Shown here: piece by piece, positions 5,445-13,135 of the stretch
Position numbering within the stretch: position 1 is the first letter of the stretch
Layout of the letters: each line of letters begins with the position of its first letter
Assembly: GCA_004000625.1 (NCBI GenBank)
Contig: SAUS01000053.1
Location: 1 to 18,755, forward strand
Source: Candidatus Cibiobacter qucibialis
GTDB taxonomy: Bacteria; Bacillota; Clostridia; Oscillospirales; Ruminococcaceae
Length of the DNA stretch: 18,755 bases
Reading direction: 5' to 3'
The notes under the pieces: model-generated
What the model saw: only the letters and a program-made list of their open reading frames with translations
What the model was told of the DNA's origin: nothing
The model's database searches: none
Made by a program: the position numbers and the translations under genes

Positions 5445-6737
5445 ATGTCTGAGAACAAACTGCATTTTGAAACGCTTCAGCTCCATGTTGGCCAGGAAGA
5501 GGCCGATCCGGCTACCGGCGCCCGCGCCGTTCCCATCTATCAGACCACTTCTTACGTATTTAACAACTCTGCCCACGCAGCTGCCCGCTTTGGCCTGACC
5601 GATGCCGGCAACATTTACGGCCGTCTGACCAACCCCACCGAGGATGTGCTGGAAAAGCGCATCGCTGCCCTGGAAGGCGGCGTGGCTGGCCTGGCTGTTG
5701 CTTCCGGTGCTGCCGCTATCAGCTACACCATCCAGGCCCTGGCCCAGAACGGCGGCCATGTGGTTGCCCAGAAGACCATTTACGGCGGCAGCTACAACCT
5801 GCTGGAGCATACCCTGCCCAACTTTGGCATCACCGCTACCTTTGTGGATGCCCACAACCTGAAAGAGATCGAGGATGCCATCCAGGAGAACACCCGCCTG
5901 GTCTACCTGGAAACCCTGGGCAACCCCAACTCTGATATCCCCGATCTGGACGCTATCGCAGAAATCGCCCACAAGCACGGCCTGCCGGTTGTTGTGGATA
6001 ACACCTTTGGCACCCCGTACCTGATCCGCCCGCTGGAGCACGGCGCAGACATCGTTGTTCACTCCGCCACCAAGTTCATCGGCGGCCATGGTACCTCTCT
6101 GGGCGGCATCATCGTGGACGGCGGCAAGTTCGACTGGGCTGCTTCCGGCAACTATCCTGCCATTGCAGCACCCAACCCCAGCTACCACGGCATCAGCTTT
6201 GTGGACGCTGCCGGCCCGGCTGCTTTCGTAACCTATGTGCGTGCCATCCTGCTGCGTGATACCGGCGCTACCATCAGCCCGTTCAACGCATTCCTGTTGC
6301 TGCAGGGTGTTGAGACTCTGAGCCTGCGTGTGGAGCGCCATGCCGAGAACACCAAAAAGATCGTGGAATACCTTGCCAACCACCCGCAGGTGGAAAAGGT
6401 CAACCATCCCAGCCTGCCGGATCACCCGGATCATGCGCTGTACCAGAAGTACTTCCCCAACGGCGGTGCTTCCATCTTCACTTTCCAGATCAAGGGCGGT
6501 GTGAAGGAAGCTCATGCGTTCATCGACCACCTGAAGATCTTCAGCCTGCTGGCTAACGTTGCTGACGTTAAGAGCCTGGTCATCCACCCGGCCACCACCA
6601 CCCACAGCCAGCTCAGCGAGCAGGAACTGCTGGACCAGGGCATCTACCAGAACACCATCCGCCTGTCCATCGGTACCGAGAATGCCGACGACCTGATCGC
6701 CGATCTGGAGCAGGCATTCCAGGCAGTCAAGGAGTAA
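5445..6737 (+). CDS. metY: O-acetylhomoserine sulfhydrylase (aminocarboxypropyltransferase)
   Basis: PLP enzyme of the Cys/Met-metabolism family (cystathionine gamma-synthase fold). It makes homocysteine from O-acetylhomoserine and sulfide, the direct sulfhydrylation route to methionine. The 430-residue length and strong similarity to MetY rather than the shorter MetB/MetC enzymes support this. Lys210 in VVHSATKFIGGHG is the PLP lysine, and YGRLTNPT near 58-65 is the family's substrate-site motif. The start is the ATG at 5445-5447, with GGAGG at 5432-5436; an in-frame TTG at 5430 overlaps that site and is rejected. Together with cysK and the Rrf2 gene it makes this a sulfur-amino-acid region. 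Expression probably comes from the promoter at 5079 through the leader terminator. Confidence 0.95.
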   Translation: MSENKLHFETLQLHVGQEEADPATGARAVPIYQTTSYVFNNSAHAAARFGLTDAGNIYGRLTNPTEDVLEKRIAALEGGVAGLAVASGAAAISYTIQALAQNGGHVVAQKTIYGGSYNLLEHTLPNFGITATFVDAHNLKEIEDAIQENTRLVYLETLGNPNSDIPDLDAIAEIAHKHGLPVVVDNTFGTPYLIRPLEHGADIVVHSATKFIGGHGTSLGGIIVDGGKFDWAASGNYPAIAAPNPSYHGISFVDAAGPAAFVTYVRAILLRDTGATISPFNAFLLLQGVETLSLRVERHAENTKKIVEYLANHPQVEKVNHPSLPDHPDHALYQKYFPNGGASIFTFQIKGGVKEAHAFIDHLKIFSLLANVADVKSLVIHPATTTHSQLSEQELLDQGIYQNTIRLSIGTENADDLIADLEQAFQAVKE

Positions 6738-6794
6738 TCCTTCAATTTCCCCCAAAGCCTTTTCATCAAGCTTGTTTCCTCCAAGCTGAGTTAG

Positions 6795-6966
6795 GGCAAC
6801 ACCGCACAATTCCCGCCTTACGGCTTAAGCACCGCTCCGACGGCTGCGGCACGGCATCTGCGTTGCCAAAATGCTCGATAAGACATCCAGTATTATCTGC
6901 GCTTTTGGCCTAGCAGCTGCCGCACCTCGCTCGCCGTATCGGCACTTAGAATTATGCGGTATTGCC
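6795..6966 (-). mobile_element. MITE-like palindromic element, copy 3 (short form, 172 bp)
   Basis: Complete short copy in inverted orientation, flanked by TTAG at 6791-6794 and 6967-6970. It lacks the internal hairpin module. It sits between the metY stop and a strong hairpin at 7001-7041, which was probably metY's terminator before the insertion. Confidence 0.93.
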
Positions 6967-7000
6967 TTAGATCAAACAGAAAAAGTCTTGCTTCAATGAT

Positions 7001-7047
7001 ACAGCCCGTATTCCGCCCCAAGCAGCCGGAATACGGGCTGTATTTAT
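7001..7047 (+). terminator. Hairpin terminator downstream of metY
   Basis: Perfect 15-bp stem, 7001-7015 with 7027-7041, 11-nt loop, followed by ATTTATA. The T-run is weak, but the stem is very stable. It lies 264 bp past the metY stop because copy 3 of the element intervenes. Confidence 0.75.
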
Positions 7048-7114
7048 ACATTGAATTATACTATTTGTTATACAATGCAAACGCAAAGCAAATCGTATAA
7101 CTCAAGGAGCAACA

Positions 7115-7181
7115 TTTTTGCGTGCAGACCCCGTAAACCGGGCGGCAAAAACTGGACAGGGAACATCTTTTTCGGTATAAT
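7115..7181 (+). promoter_or_regulatory. Promoter of the alanine symporter gene
   Basis: TGGACA (7153-7158), exactly 17 bp, TATAAT (7176-7181), about 43 bp before the start codon. Just upstream TTTTTGC (7115-7121) and GCAAAAA (7145-7151) form an inverted repeat around CCCG/CGGG, which could be an operator touching the -35. The rest of 7042-7114 is AT-rich, with nothing further I can assign. Confidence 0.8.
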
Positions 7182-7224
7182 GTAAAGATTACGAGATTTG
7201 TAAGGGAAAGTAAGGGTACAACAT

Positions 7225-8619
7225 ATGCTGCAAACGATCGCGGCTGTCAACCAGGCAGTCAACAACTTTATCTGGGGCGTTCCCGCCATGGTGTGCATCA
7301 TCGGCGTGGGGCTGCTGCTCAGTGTGCGCACCGGCTTTATCCAGATCCGCAAATTCCCCTATGCCATCAAAACCACGATTGGCCGCATGTTCCGCAAGCG
7401 GGATGCTTCCGATGGTGCAATGACCCCCTTCCAGGCGGTGTGTACCGCGCTGGCGGCCACCGTGGGTACCGGCAACATTGCCGGCGTGGCGGGGGCTATT
7501 GCCATCGGCGGGCCGGGCGCGGTGTTCTGGATGTGGTGTTCCGCCCTGCTGGGCATGTGCACCAAATTTTCGGAGGTCACGCTGGCGGTACACTTCCGGG
7601 AGCGCAATGCCAATGGCGAGCTGGTGGGCGGCCCGATGTATTACATCAAAAATGGCCTTGCCAAACACTGGCGCTGGCTGGCCGCCATTTATGCTCTGTT
7701 CGGCGTGCTGACGGTGTTCGGCACCGGCAACGCCACGCAGGTCAACACCATTATCACCGCCATTGATGCCGCCCTGAACCAGTATGCCGTTGTGAGCGAT
7801 AAAGCTATGGCAACCGTCAACCTGGTCATCGGCATTGTAGTGGCCATGCTGGTGGCGCTGGTGCTGCTGGGCGGCGTGAAGCGTATTGGCAGTGTCAGCG
7901 AAAAGTTGGTGCCCTTTATGGCGCTGACCTATGTGGTGCTGGCTCTGGGTGTGGTGTTGCTCAACCTGCCGCGTCTTCCGGAGGTGTTCACCTCCATTGT
8001 GGCGGGGGCGTTCAACCCGGCGGCCTTTACCGGCGGCGCAGTGGGCAGCTTGTTCCTGAGCATGCAGAAAGGTGTTTCCCGCGGAATATTTTCCAACGAA
8101 GCGGGCCTTGGCACCGGCTCCATTGCCCATGCCTGCGCTGACACCAAAAAGCCGGTCAAGCAGGGCATGTTCGGCATCTTTGAAGTATTTGCCGATACCA
8201 TTGTGATCTGTACCCTGACGGCGCTGGTCATCCTGTGCAGCGGCACGTCGGTCAATTACGGCCAGGCCGCCGGAGCGGAGCTGACCATCTCCGGCTTTAC
8301 CCTCACCTATGGCGGCTGGGCATCGCTGTTCACGGCGGTGGCGCTGTGCTGCTTTGCATTTTCTACCATCATCGGCTGGGGGTTGTACGGCTCCCGCTGC
8401 ATTGAGTATCTCTTCCACACCGACAAAGTGGTGCGGCCTTTCCTGGTCGTTTACTCCTTTGTTGCCATCCTGGGCGCTACCGTGGACCTGGGCCTGCTGT
8501 GGAGCATTGCGGATACCTTCAACGGCTTGATGTCCATCCCCAACCTGATCGCGCTGCTGCTGCTTTCCGGAACGGTGGCCAAGCTGGTGAAAGAGTTCTT
8601 TGCCAAAGAATCGCAGTAA
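7225..8619 (+). CDS. Sodium:alanine symporter family (AGCS) transporter
   Basis: Integral membrane protein of 464 residues with about ten or eleven hydrophobic segments. It belongs to the AGCS family (AlsT/DagA type), which imports alanine or glycine, sometimes glutamine, with sodium. The conserved family blocks are clear: TVGTGNIAGVAGAIAIGGPGA near residues 80-100 and SNEAGLGTGSIAHA near 290-303. The start has a modest AAGGG at 8-nt spacing. It is transcribed from its own promoter at 7153-7181. The exact substrate cannot be told from sequence. The gene ends close to a repeat element and a large hairpin that overlaps the start of the next gene. Confidence 0.94.
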   Translation: MLQTIAAVNQAVNNFIWGVPAMVCIIGVGLLLSVRTGFIQIRKFPYAIKTTIGRMFRKRDASDGAMTPFQAVCTALAATVGTGNIAGVAGAIAIGGPGAVFWMWCSALLGMCTKFSEVTLAVHFRERNANGELVGGPMYYIKNGLAKHWRWLAAIYALFGVLTVFGTGNATQVNTIITAIDAALNQYAVVSDKAMATVNLVIGIVVAMLVALVLLGGVKRIGSVSEKLVPFMALTYVVLALGVVLLNLPRLPEVFTSIVAGAFNPAAFTGGAVGSLFLSMQKGVSRGIFSNEAGLGTGSIAHACADTKKPVKQGMFGIFEVFADTIVICTLTALVILCSGTSVNYGQAAGAELTISGFTLTYGGWASLFTAVALCCFAFSTIIGWGLYGSRCIEYLFHTDKVVRPFLVVYSFVAILGATVDLGLLWSIADTFNGLMSIPNLIALLLLSGTVAKLVKEFFAKESQ

Positions 8620-8640
8620 CCCCAAATAGTAAAACTCTAA

Positions 8641-8812
8641 GGCAATACCGCATAATTCTAAGTGCCGATACGGCGAGCGAGGTGCGGCAGATGCCAAGCC
8701 AAAAGCGCAGATAATACTGGATGTCTTATCGAGCATTTTGGCAACGCAGATGCCGTGCCGCAGCTGCCGGAGCGGTGCTTAAGCCGCAAGGCGGGAATTG
8801 TGCGGTGTTGCC
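8641..8812 (+). mobile_element. MITE-like palindromic element, copy 4 (short form, 172 bp)
   Basis: Complete short copy, flanked by CTAA at 8637-8640 and 8813-8816. It begins GGCAATACCGCATAATTC and ends GAATTGTGCGGTGTTGCC; the two ends are inverted repeats with two C/T differences. It lies 21 bp past the transporter stop and 5 bp before the hairpin in front of the sleC-like gene. Confidence 0.94.
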
Positions 8813-8817
8813 CTAAC

Positions 8818-8876
8818 AAAACACCTCCTGCACGCCCCGCCGCATTGCGGCATAGGGTAGTGCAGGAGGTGTTTTT
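8818..8876 (+). promoter_or_regulatory. Long hairpin burying the ribosome-binding site of the sleC-like gene
   Basis: Perfect 16-bp inverted repeat, 8818-8833 with 8860-8875, enclosing a small inner stem GCCGC-ATT-GCGGC. The 3' arm contains GCAGGAGGTG, the ribosome-binding site, and runs into T residues touching the ATG at 8877. It looks like an intrinsic terminator of the transporter gene whose 3' arm doubles as the translation start site of the next gene. It could also be a switch that hides the site. Confidence 0.8.
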
Positions 8877-11462
8877 ATGCCAAGTGGAACCTTGCAAGTG
8901 TATACAGCACTGGCCGAAAACGCTGCGCCGCTGCCCGGCGTGACGGTGCTGGTGCTGAACGAAGCGGGAATACAGATTGCACGCCTGACCACCAACGATG
9001 TCGGTTCCGCCCCGGAACTGGTGCTGACTGCCCCGGACGAAGCCTACAGCCTGGATGAAGCCAACACCACGGTGCGCCCCTATGCGGTGTATCAGCTGCG
9101 GGCGGAGATGACTGGCTTCCAGACGATCGAACTGGAGGGGGTGCAGGTGTTTGCCGGGCATCAGACGGTGGCGCGGCTGCAATTTTTGCCCGCTGCCCGC
9201 ACCCTGCCCGAAGTGAAGCCGGAAACGATCCCAGAACACCCGCTGTTTGCCGGGGACGGCGGCAGCGGCCCGGCCCCCATCGGCCGGTGCGCCGATGCCC
9301 GCGTGCTGAGTGAGGTGGTGGTGCCGAAGAAAATTACCGTCCACCTGGCCCGCCCGGCGGTCAGTGCAGCAAACGTGACGGTCAGCTTCCAGGATTACAT
9401 TGCCAATGTCGCATCCAGCGAGGTATACCCCACCTGGCCGGAGCAGGCGCTGCGGGCCAACATTCTGGCGCAGATCAGCCTGGCGCTGAACCGCATCTGG
9501 ACCGAATGGTACCCCAGCCGGGGCTACAGCTTTAACATTACCAACTCGCCGGGGGTGGACCAGGCGTATGTGCGGGGGCGCACGGTGTTTGCCGTGATGG
9601 AGCGCCTGACTGCCGAGCTGTTCAACACCTATGTGCGCCGCACGGGGGACACCGAACCCTATTATACCGAGTATTGCGATGGCAAAAGCGTGACCTGCCC
9701 CGGCATGAAGCAATGGGGCACTGTGGACCGCGCCAAGGAGGGCAAAAGCGCCCTGGAAATTCTGCGGTATTACTATGGCAGCCGGGTGCAGCTGGTCACC
9801 ACCAACAACATTGCGTCCATTCCGCAAAGCTACCCCGGCAGCCCCTTGCGCCGCGGCAACACCGGCACCGCGGTCAACGTGCTGCAAAAACAGCTCTCCC
9901 GCATTGCCAAGGACTACCCGTCCTTCGGCAAACCGGCCATTACCGGAACGTTTGATGAAGCCACCGAGAACAGCGTGAAAAAGTTCCAGAAGCAGTTTTC
10001 CCTGACTGTGGACGGCGTGGTGGGCAAGGCGACCTGGTATAAGATCAGCTATATCTATGTCAGCGTCAAGGACCTTGCCGAGCTGACCAGCGAGGGTGAA
10101 ACCTTTACCGGTGCCCAGAGCGCCGGGGCGTGGCCGGGAACCGTGCTGCGCCGCGGCAGTACCGGGCGAAGCGTGGAGCAGGTACAGTTCTGGCTGTCCA
10201 GCCTGGCGCAGTTTGATTCCGATCTGCCGTCCGTCCGTGTGGATGGCAGCTTTGGCGCGGCCACGGAACGCGCGGTCAAGGCATTCCAGAAATCGGAGGG
10301 TTTGACACAGGACGGCGTGGTGGGCCAGACGACCTGGCAGGAACTGTACGCCGAGTGGGTGAACGCCCAGAGCGATGCCGGCGGCACCGCTTACCCTGGC
10401 ACCGCTCTGCACACCGGCAGCCGCGGAAACGCGGTGCGGCTGGTGCAGTTCTGGCTCAGACTGGCTGCAGAAAATTATACCGGCCTTTCCAACGTGACGG
10501 TGGACGGCAGCTTTGGCAGTGGCACCGCCAGTGCAGTGCGGGCGTTCCAGAGGCTGTTCGGCCTGACGGCAGACGGCGTGGTGGGGGCCGGGACCTGGGC
10601 CAAACTGAACGAGGTCGGCCTTGCCGTGGCCAACAACCTGGTGGGGCAGAACATTCAGCCCGGCCAGTTTGTGACAACCCTGCGGGAGGGCAGCACCGGC
10701 ACCCCGGTGCGGGCGCTGCAATATAACCTGCGCCTGTTGGCCGCCTATTATCGGGATGTGCCCACAGTGACGGTGGACGGAACGTTCGGCGCAGCCACCC
10801 GCAGGGCGGTCATTGCCTGGCAGGAACACGCAGGCCTGACGGTGGATGGCGTGGTGGGGCGGCTGACCTGGCAGAGCATTTATGATTCCGCCCAACAGGT
10901 CAGCGCCAGCGGTCCCACGGTGACAGCCCGCGCACCGGATACCCCCGAAGAAACTCTGAAAGTGGGGGACAGCGGCCAGAAAATTCGCATCCTGTCCCAG
11001 ATTTTGGAATTCTTGGCCCAGTTCCTGCCGGAAATCACCCCAAGCGGCCTGACGGATACCTTTGACGATGCCCTGGAAACCACCGTGCGCAGCGCCCAGC
11101 AGACGTTAGGCCGCACCGTGACCGGGAAAGTGACCCCGGCAGACTGGCTGGCGTTTTACCGCGCAGCGTTAAGCTTGGGGGCAGTCAACCCGGCATCCGC
11201 CGCGCCGGAACCGCAGGAGGTCTGGCCCGGTGCCGCCCTGACCCTTGGCAGCAGCGGCCCGGCGGTGCTGCAGGTGCAGCAGTGGCTGAACGAGATCGCC
11301 GCGCAGGACTGCTCCGCCAGCTTTGTGCCCGAAACAGGCGAGTTTGACACCGCCACCCAAACCGCCCTGGAAGCCTGGCAGATCGCCAATAACATCACCC
11401 CGCTGGGAGTAGTAGATGACAGCGTTTGGAAGCAGCTGAAAGCGGACGCGAATATTAGTTAG
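8877..11462 (+). CDS. SleC-like spore cortex-lytic protein with six peptidoglycan-binding modules
   Basis: Protein of 861 residues. Residues ~1-105 form a beta-rich carboxypeptidase-regulatory-like domain. Residues ~150-315 resemble the SpoIID/SleC lytic transglycosylase core: VASSE then YPTWPEQALRAN, with Glu182 in the position of the catalytic glutamate, and CPGMKQWG near the end. PG_binding_1 modules follow at about 320-395, 420-490, 507-580, 600-675, 692-765 and 785-858. The first four keep the VDG-FG and DGVVG signatures; the fifth is degenerate. Clostridial SleC cleaves cortex peptidoglycan during germination; that role is inferred here. No signal peptide is seen, which is odd for a secreted enzyme but common in spore proteins. 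ATG 8877 has an ideal GGAGG inside a hairpin. The stop lies in a heptamer repeat. Confidence 0.82.
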   Translation: MPSGTLQVYTALAENAAPLPGVTVLVLNEAGIQIARLTTNDVGSAPELVLTAPDEAYSLDEANTTVRPYAVYQLRAEMTGFQTIELEGVQVFAGHQTVARLQFLPAARTLPEVKPETIPEHPLFAGDGGSGPAPIGRCADARVLSEVVVPKKITVHLARPAVSAANVTVSFQDYIANVASSEVYPTWPEQALRANILAQISLALNRIWTEWYPSRGYSFNITNSPGVDQAYVRGRTVFAVMERLTAELFNTYVRRTGDTEPYYTEYCDGKSVTCPGMKQWGTVDRAKEGKSALEILRYYYGSRVQLVTTNNIASIPQSYPGSPLRRGNTGTAVNVLQKQLSRIAKDYPSFGKPAITGTFDEATENSVKKFQKQFSLTVDGVVGKATWYKISYIYVSVKDLAELTSEGETFTGAQSAGAWPGTVLRRGSTGRSVEQVQFWLSSLAQFDSDLPSVRVDGSFGAATERAVKAFQKSEGLTQDGVVGQTTWQELYAEWVNAQSDAGGTAYPGTALHTGSRGNAVRLVQFWLRLAAENYTGLSNVTVDGSFGSGTASAVRAFQRLFGLTADGVVGAGTWAKLNEVGLAVANNLVGQNIQPGQFVTTLREGSTGTPVRALQYNLRLLAAYYRDVPTVTVDGTFGAATRRAVIAWQEHAGLTVDGVVGRLTWQSIYDSAQQVSASGPTVTARAPDTPEETLKVGDSGQKIRILSQILEFLAQFLPEITPSGLTDTFDDALETTVRSAQQTLGRTVTGKVTPADWLAFYRAALSLGAVNPASAAPEPQEVWPGAALTLGSSGPAVLQVQQWLNEIAAQDCSASFVPETGEFDTATQTALEAWQIANNITPLGVVDDSVWKQLKADANIS

Positions 11463-11611
11463 GAGTTAGGAAGGAGGAGTTAGGAGTTGTGGGAGTGAGT
11501 TGGGTGAAAATTTTTGCTGAAAACTTAGAGTTTTCATGGCGTTAATATTCAAAAACGCGGCGTAAGCCGCACCTTAAACTCCTAACGTCTAACTCCTAAC
11601 TCCTACTTTCT
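11457..11611. repeat. Inverted heptamer-repeat arrays between the two wall-enzyme genes
   Basis: Period-7 units of the AGTTAGG type run from 11457 to 11491, and the complementary AACTCCT type from 11577 to 11611. The 28-nt arms 11461-11488 and 11577-11604 are inverted repeats matching at 23 positions. Between them lie two small hairpins, GAAAAC/GTTTTC and GCGGC/GCCGC. The left array includes the TAG stop of the preceding gene. I see no promoter here. Confidence 0.75.
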
Positions 11612-11644
11612 GACTGTTCCTTGATTCGAGAGAGGAGGCTACCC

Positions 11645-12334
11645 ATGGCAAAGCTCTATGTTTACGACTCATACGAAAACCGTATGCTTGTATACAACAA
11701 CCTGAACGAAAACGACCCGATGCCGTACAGTTATGGCAGCACGCTGAGCGTGCGGGAGTTCCGGGGGTCATCCAACGCGCGGGTGCTGTGGACCACAACG
11801 CGCGCAATGGAAGCATGGAATCTGACCCGCCGCCGGTATGGGGCGGGCATCCCGGTAGGGTATGCCTTCAAGCGCATCTGGGAGGGCGGCCACGGCACGG
11901 CCAGCCAACACTATGCGGGCGTTGCCTTTGATGTGGGCCAGGGCACCAGCAGAGCCATCCGCCAGCGCATCCACGCCGCCGCCACGGCCACAAGGGCCTG
12001 GGGTTATGTGGAGCCGCTTTCCATGACGCCCACCTGGGTGCACTTTGACCGCCGTTACGGCACCCCGGCCTGCTCCGGCACCACATCCGGATACCCCACC
12101 TGCCGCCGCGGCGATAAAAACACCTATGTGCTGATTCTGCAGGACGCCCTGAACGCCCTGGGCTACAGCACCAAAACGCTGGACGGTGCTTTTGGCCAGA
12201 ACACTTATGCTGCCCTGCGCGCCGCCCAGCGCAGCTTCAGCCTGACGGCAGACGGGGTGTGCGGCTGCAACACATGGAAAAAGCTGACCTCCGCCGTGGT
12301 GGGCATCGGCCGCACGAAAACCGTGATTGACTGA
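11645..12334 (+). CDS. M15-type peptidase with C-terminal peptidoglycan-binding domain
   Basis: Protein of 229 residues. The N-terminal ~145 residues match the D-Ala-D-Ala carboxypeptidase-like M15A fold: ASQHYAGVAFD (His89, Asp96) and WVHFD (His133) supply the expected zinc ligands. One PG_binding_1 module follows at about 150-220, with LDGAFG and TADGVCG. Such enzymes trim peptide stems of peptidoglycan. No signal peptide is visible, as in spore-coat or phage lysin relatives. The start is ATG 11645, with GAGGAGG upstream; an in-frame TTG at 11621 is rejected. It follows the sleC-like gene on the same strand, and its module resembles that protein's, so a shared role in cortex or wall remodelling is likely. 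The true substrate is unknown. Confidence 0.85.
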   Translation: MAKLYVYDSYENRMLVYNNLNENDPMPYSYGSTLSVREFRGSSNARVLWTTTRAMEAWNLTRRRYGAGIPVGYAFKRIWEGGHGTASQHYAGVAFDVGQGTSRAIRQRIHAAATATRAWGYVEPLSMTPTWVHFDRRYGTPACSGTTSGYPTCRRGDKNTYVLILQDALNALGYSTKTLDGAFGQNTYAALRAAQRSFSLTADGVCGCNTWKKLTSAVVGIGRTKTVID

Positions 12335-12387
12335 AATTCCGCCGCAGAATTTTGTAAAAAAGCCTAGGCGAAAAAAGCGGAATGGAC

Positions 12388-12477
12388 TATAATAAAAGAA
12401 AAGACAGGTGGAGGTGCGCGAAATAGGCACCGCCGCGGCCTGAACCCGAAACAGCAAAAAGAGGAGTGTGAACCCCC
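12388..12477 (+). promoter_or_regulatory. -10 element and structured leader of the nitroreductase gene
   Basis: TATAAT at 12388-12393 has no good -35 at the usual distance. The following leader can fold as CAGG, GG and GGTGC pairing with GCACC, CC and CCTG around a GCGAAATAG loop. I cannot match it to a known riboswitch. GAGGAG precedes the ATG by about 11 bases. Confidence 0.35.
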
Positions 12478-13053
12478 ATGGATATAATGGGATTTTTGAA
12501 AACCCGCCGCACCTACCGCCGCTTTGAACAAAAGCCGGTGGAGCCTGCCATTGCCCGGGAAATTATGGAGGCCGCCCGCATTGCCAGCTGCGGTGCCAAC
12601 CGCCAGACGCTGAAATATGTGCTGGTGCAAAGCCCGAAGATGGTTGCCCAAATGCAGCCGCTGGTGCACTGGGCTGCTTACCTGCCGCCGGAGCAGGGCC
12701 AGCCCAAACCGGATGAGACCCCGGTACTGTTTGTGGCTGTCTGCCAGGATGAAAGCCTGCCCGGCTGCAATGATACCGATACCGGACTTGCCCTTGCCAA
12801 CATGACGGACGCCGCCTGGGCGCACGGTGTGGGTAGCTGCATCATGGGGGCGATCGACCGCCCCGCCATCAAGGAGCTGCTGGGCCTGGGCGAAAATCTG
12901 CGCCTGCACAGCGTGGTGGCGTTCGGCTACCCCACCCATAAAAGCCACCTGGTTGCCATGCAGAACGGCAATGTAAAGTATTACCTGGACGATGCCCGCG
13001 ATTACTGCGTGCCCAAACGCCCGATGGAAGAAATTTTGCTCAAGACCCTTTGA
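12478..13053 (+). CDS. Nitroreductase-family flavoprotein
   Basis: Protein of 191 residues with the nitroreductase opening: FLKTRRTYRRFEQKPV at residues 6-21 supplies the basic residues that hold FMN phosphate. The later ALANMTDAAWAHGVGSCIMG segment (about 104-123) is the family's dimer and FMN-binding helix region. Members are FMN enzymes that use NAD(P)H to reduce nitroaromatics, quinones or unknown metabolites, so the physiological substrate cannot be named. An alternative start at 12487 lies three codons downstream. It is a single-gene unit with its own -10 and a bidirectional terminator, convergent with the flavin-binding protein at 13136. Confidence 0.88.
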   Translation: MDIMGFLKTRRTYRRFEQKPVEPAIAREIMEAARIASCGANRQTLKYVLVQSPKMVAQMQPLVHWAAYLPPEQGQPKPDETPVLFVAVCQDESLPGCNDTDTGLALANMTDAAWAHGVGSCIMGAIDRPAIKELLGLGENLRLHSVVAFGYPTHKSHLVAMQNGNVKYYLDDARDYCVPKRPMEEILLKTL

Positions 13054-13071
13054 TTTTGATATAAAATAAAC

Positions 13072-13114
13072 CGCCCGTGCGCTCCCCATAAACGGAACGC
13101 ACGGGCGTTGGTTT
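13072..13114. terminator. Bidirectional terminator
   Basis: Perfect 10-bp stem CGCCCGTGCG/CGCACGGGCG (13072-13081 with 13098-13107). TTGGTTTT follows on the plus strand and GGTTTATTTTAT on the minus strand. It lies between two convergent genes and can end both. Confidence 0.9.
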
Positions 13115-13135
13115 TGCTCTTATTTTGCTTATCGC

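Noticed and set aside
5379..6809. 476-residue antisense ORF over metY
   Set aside because: Codon-complement shadow of a highly conserved gene; no start context and no family resemblance.
8658..10895. 745-residue antisense ORF over the sleC-like gene
   Set aside because: Shadow of GC-rich coding DNA; composition typical of reverse frames.
12394..12440. Lysine riboswitch suggested by GGAGGTGCGC
   Set aside because: Only the short motif matches; the leader is far too short for the five-stem lysine aptamer.
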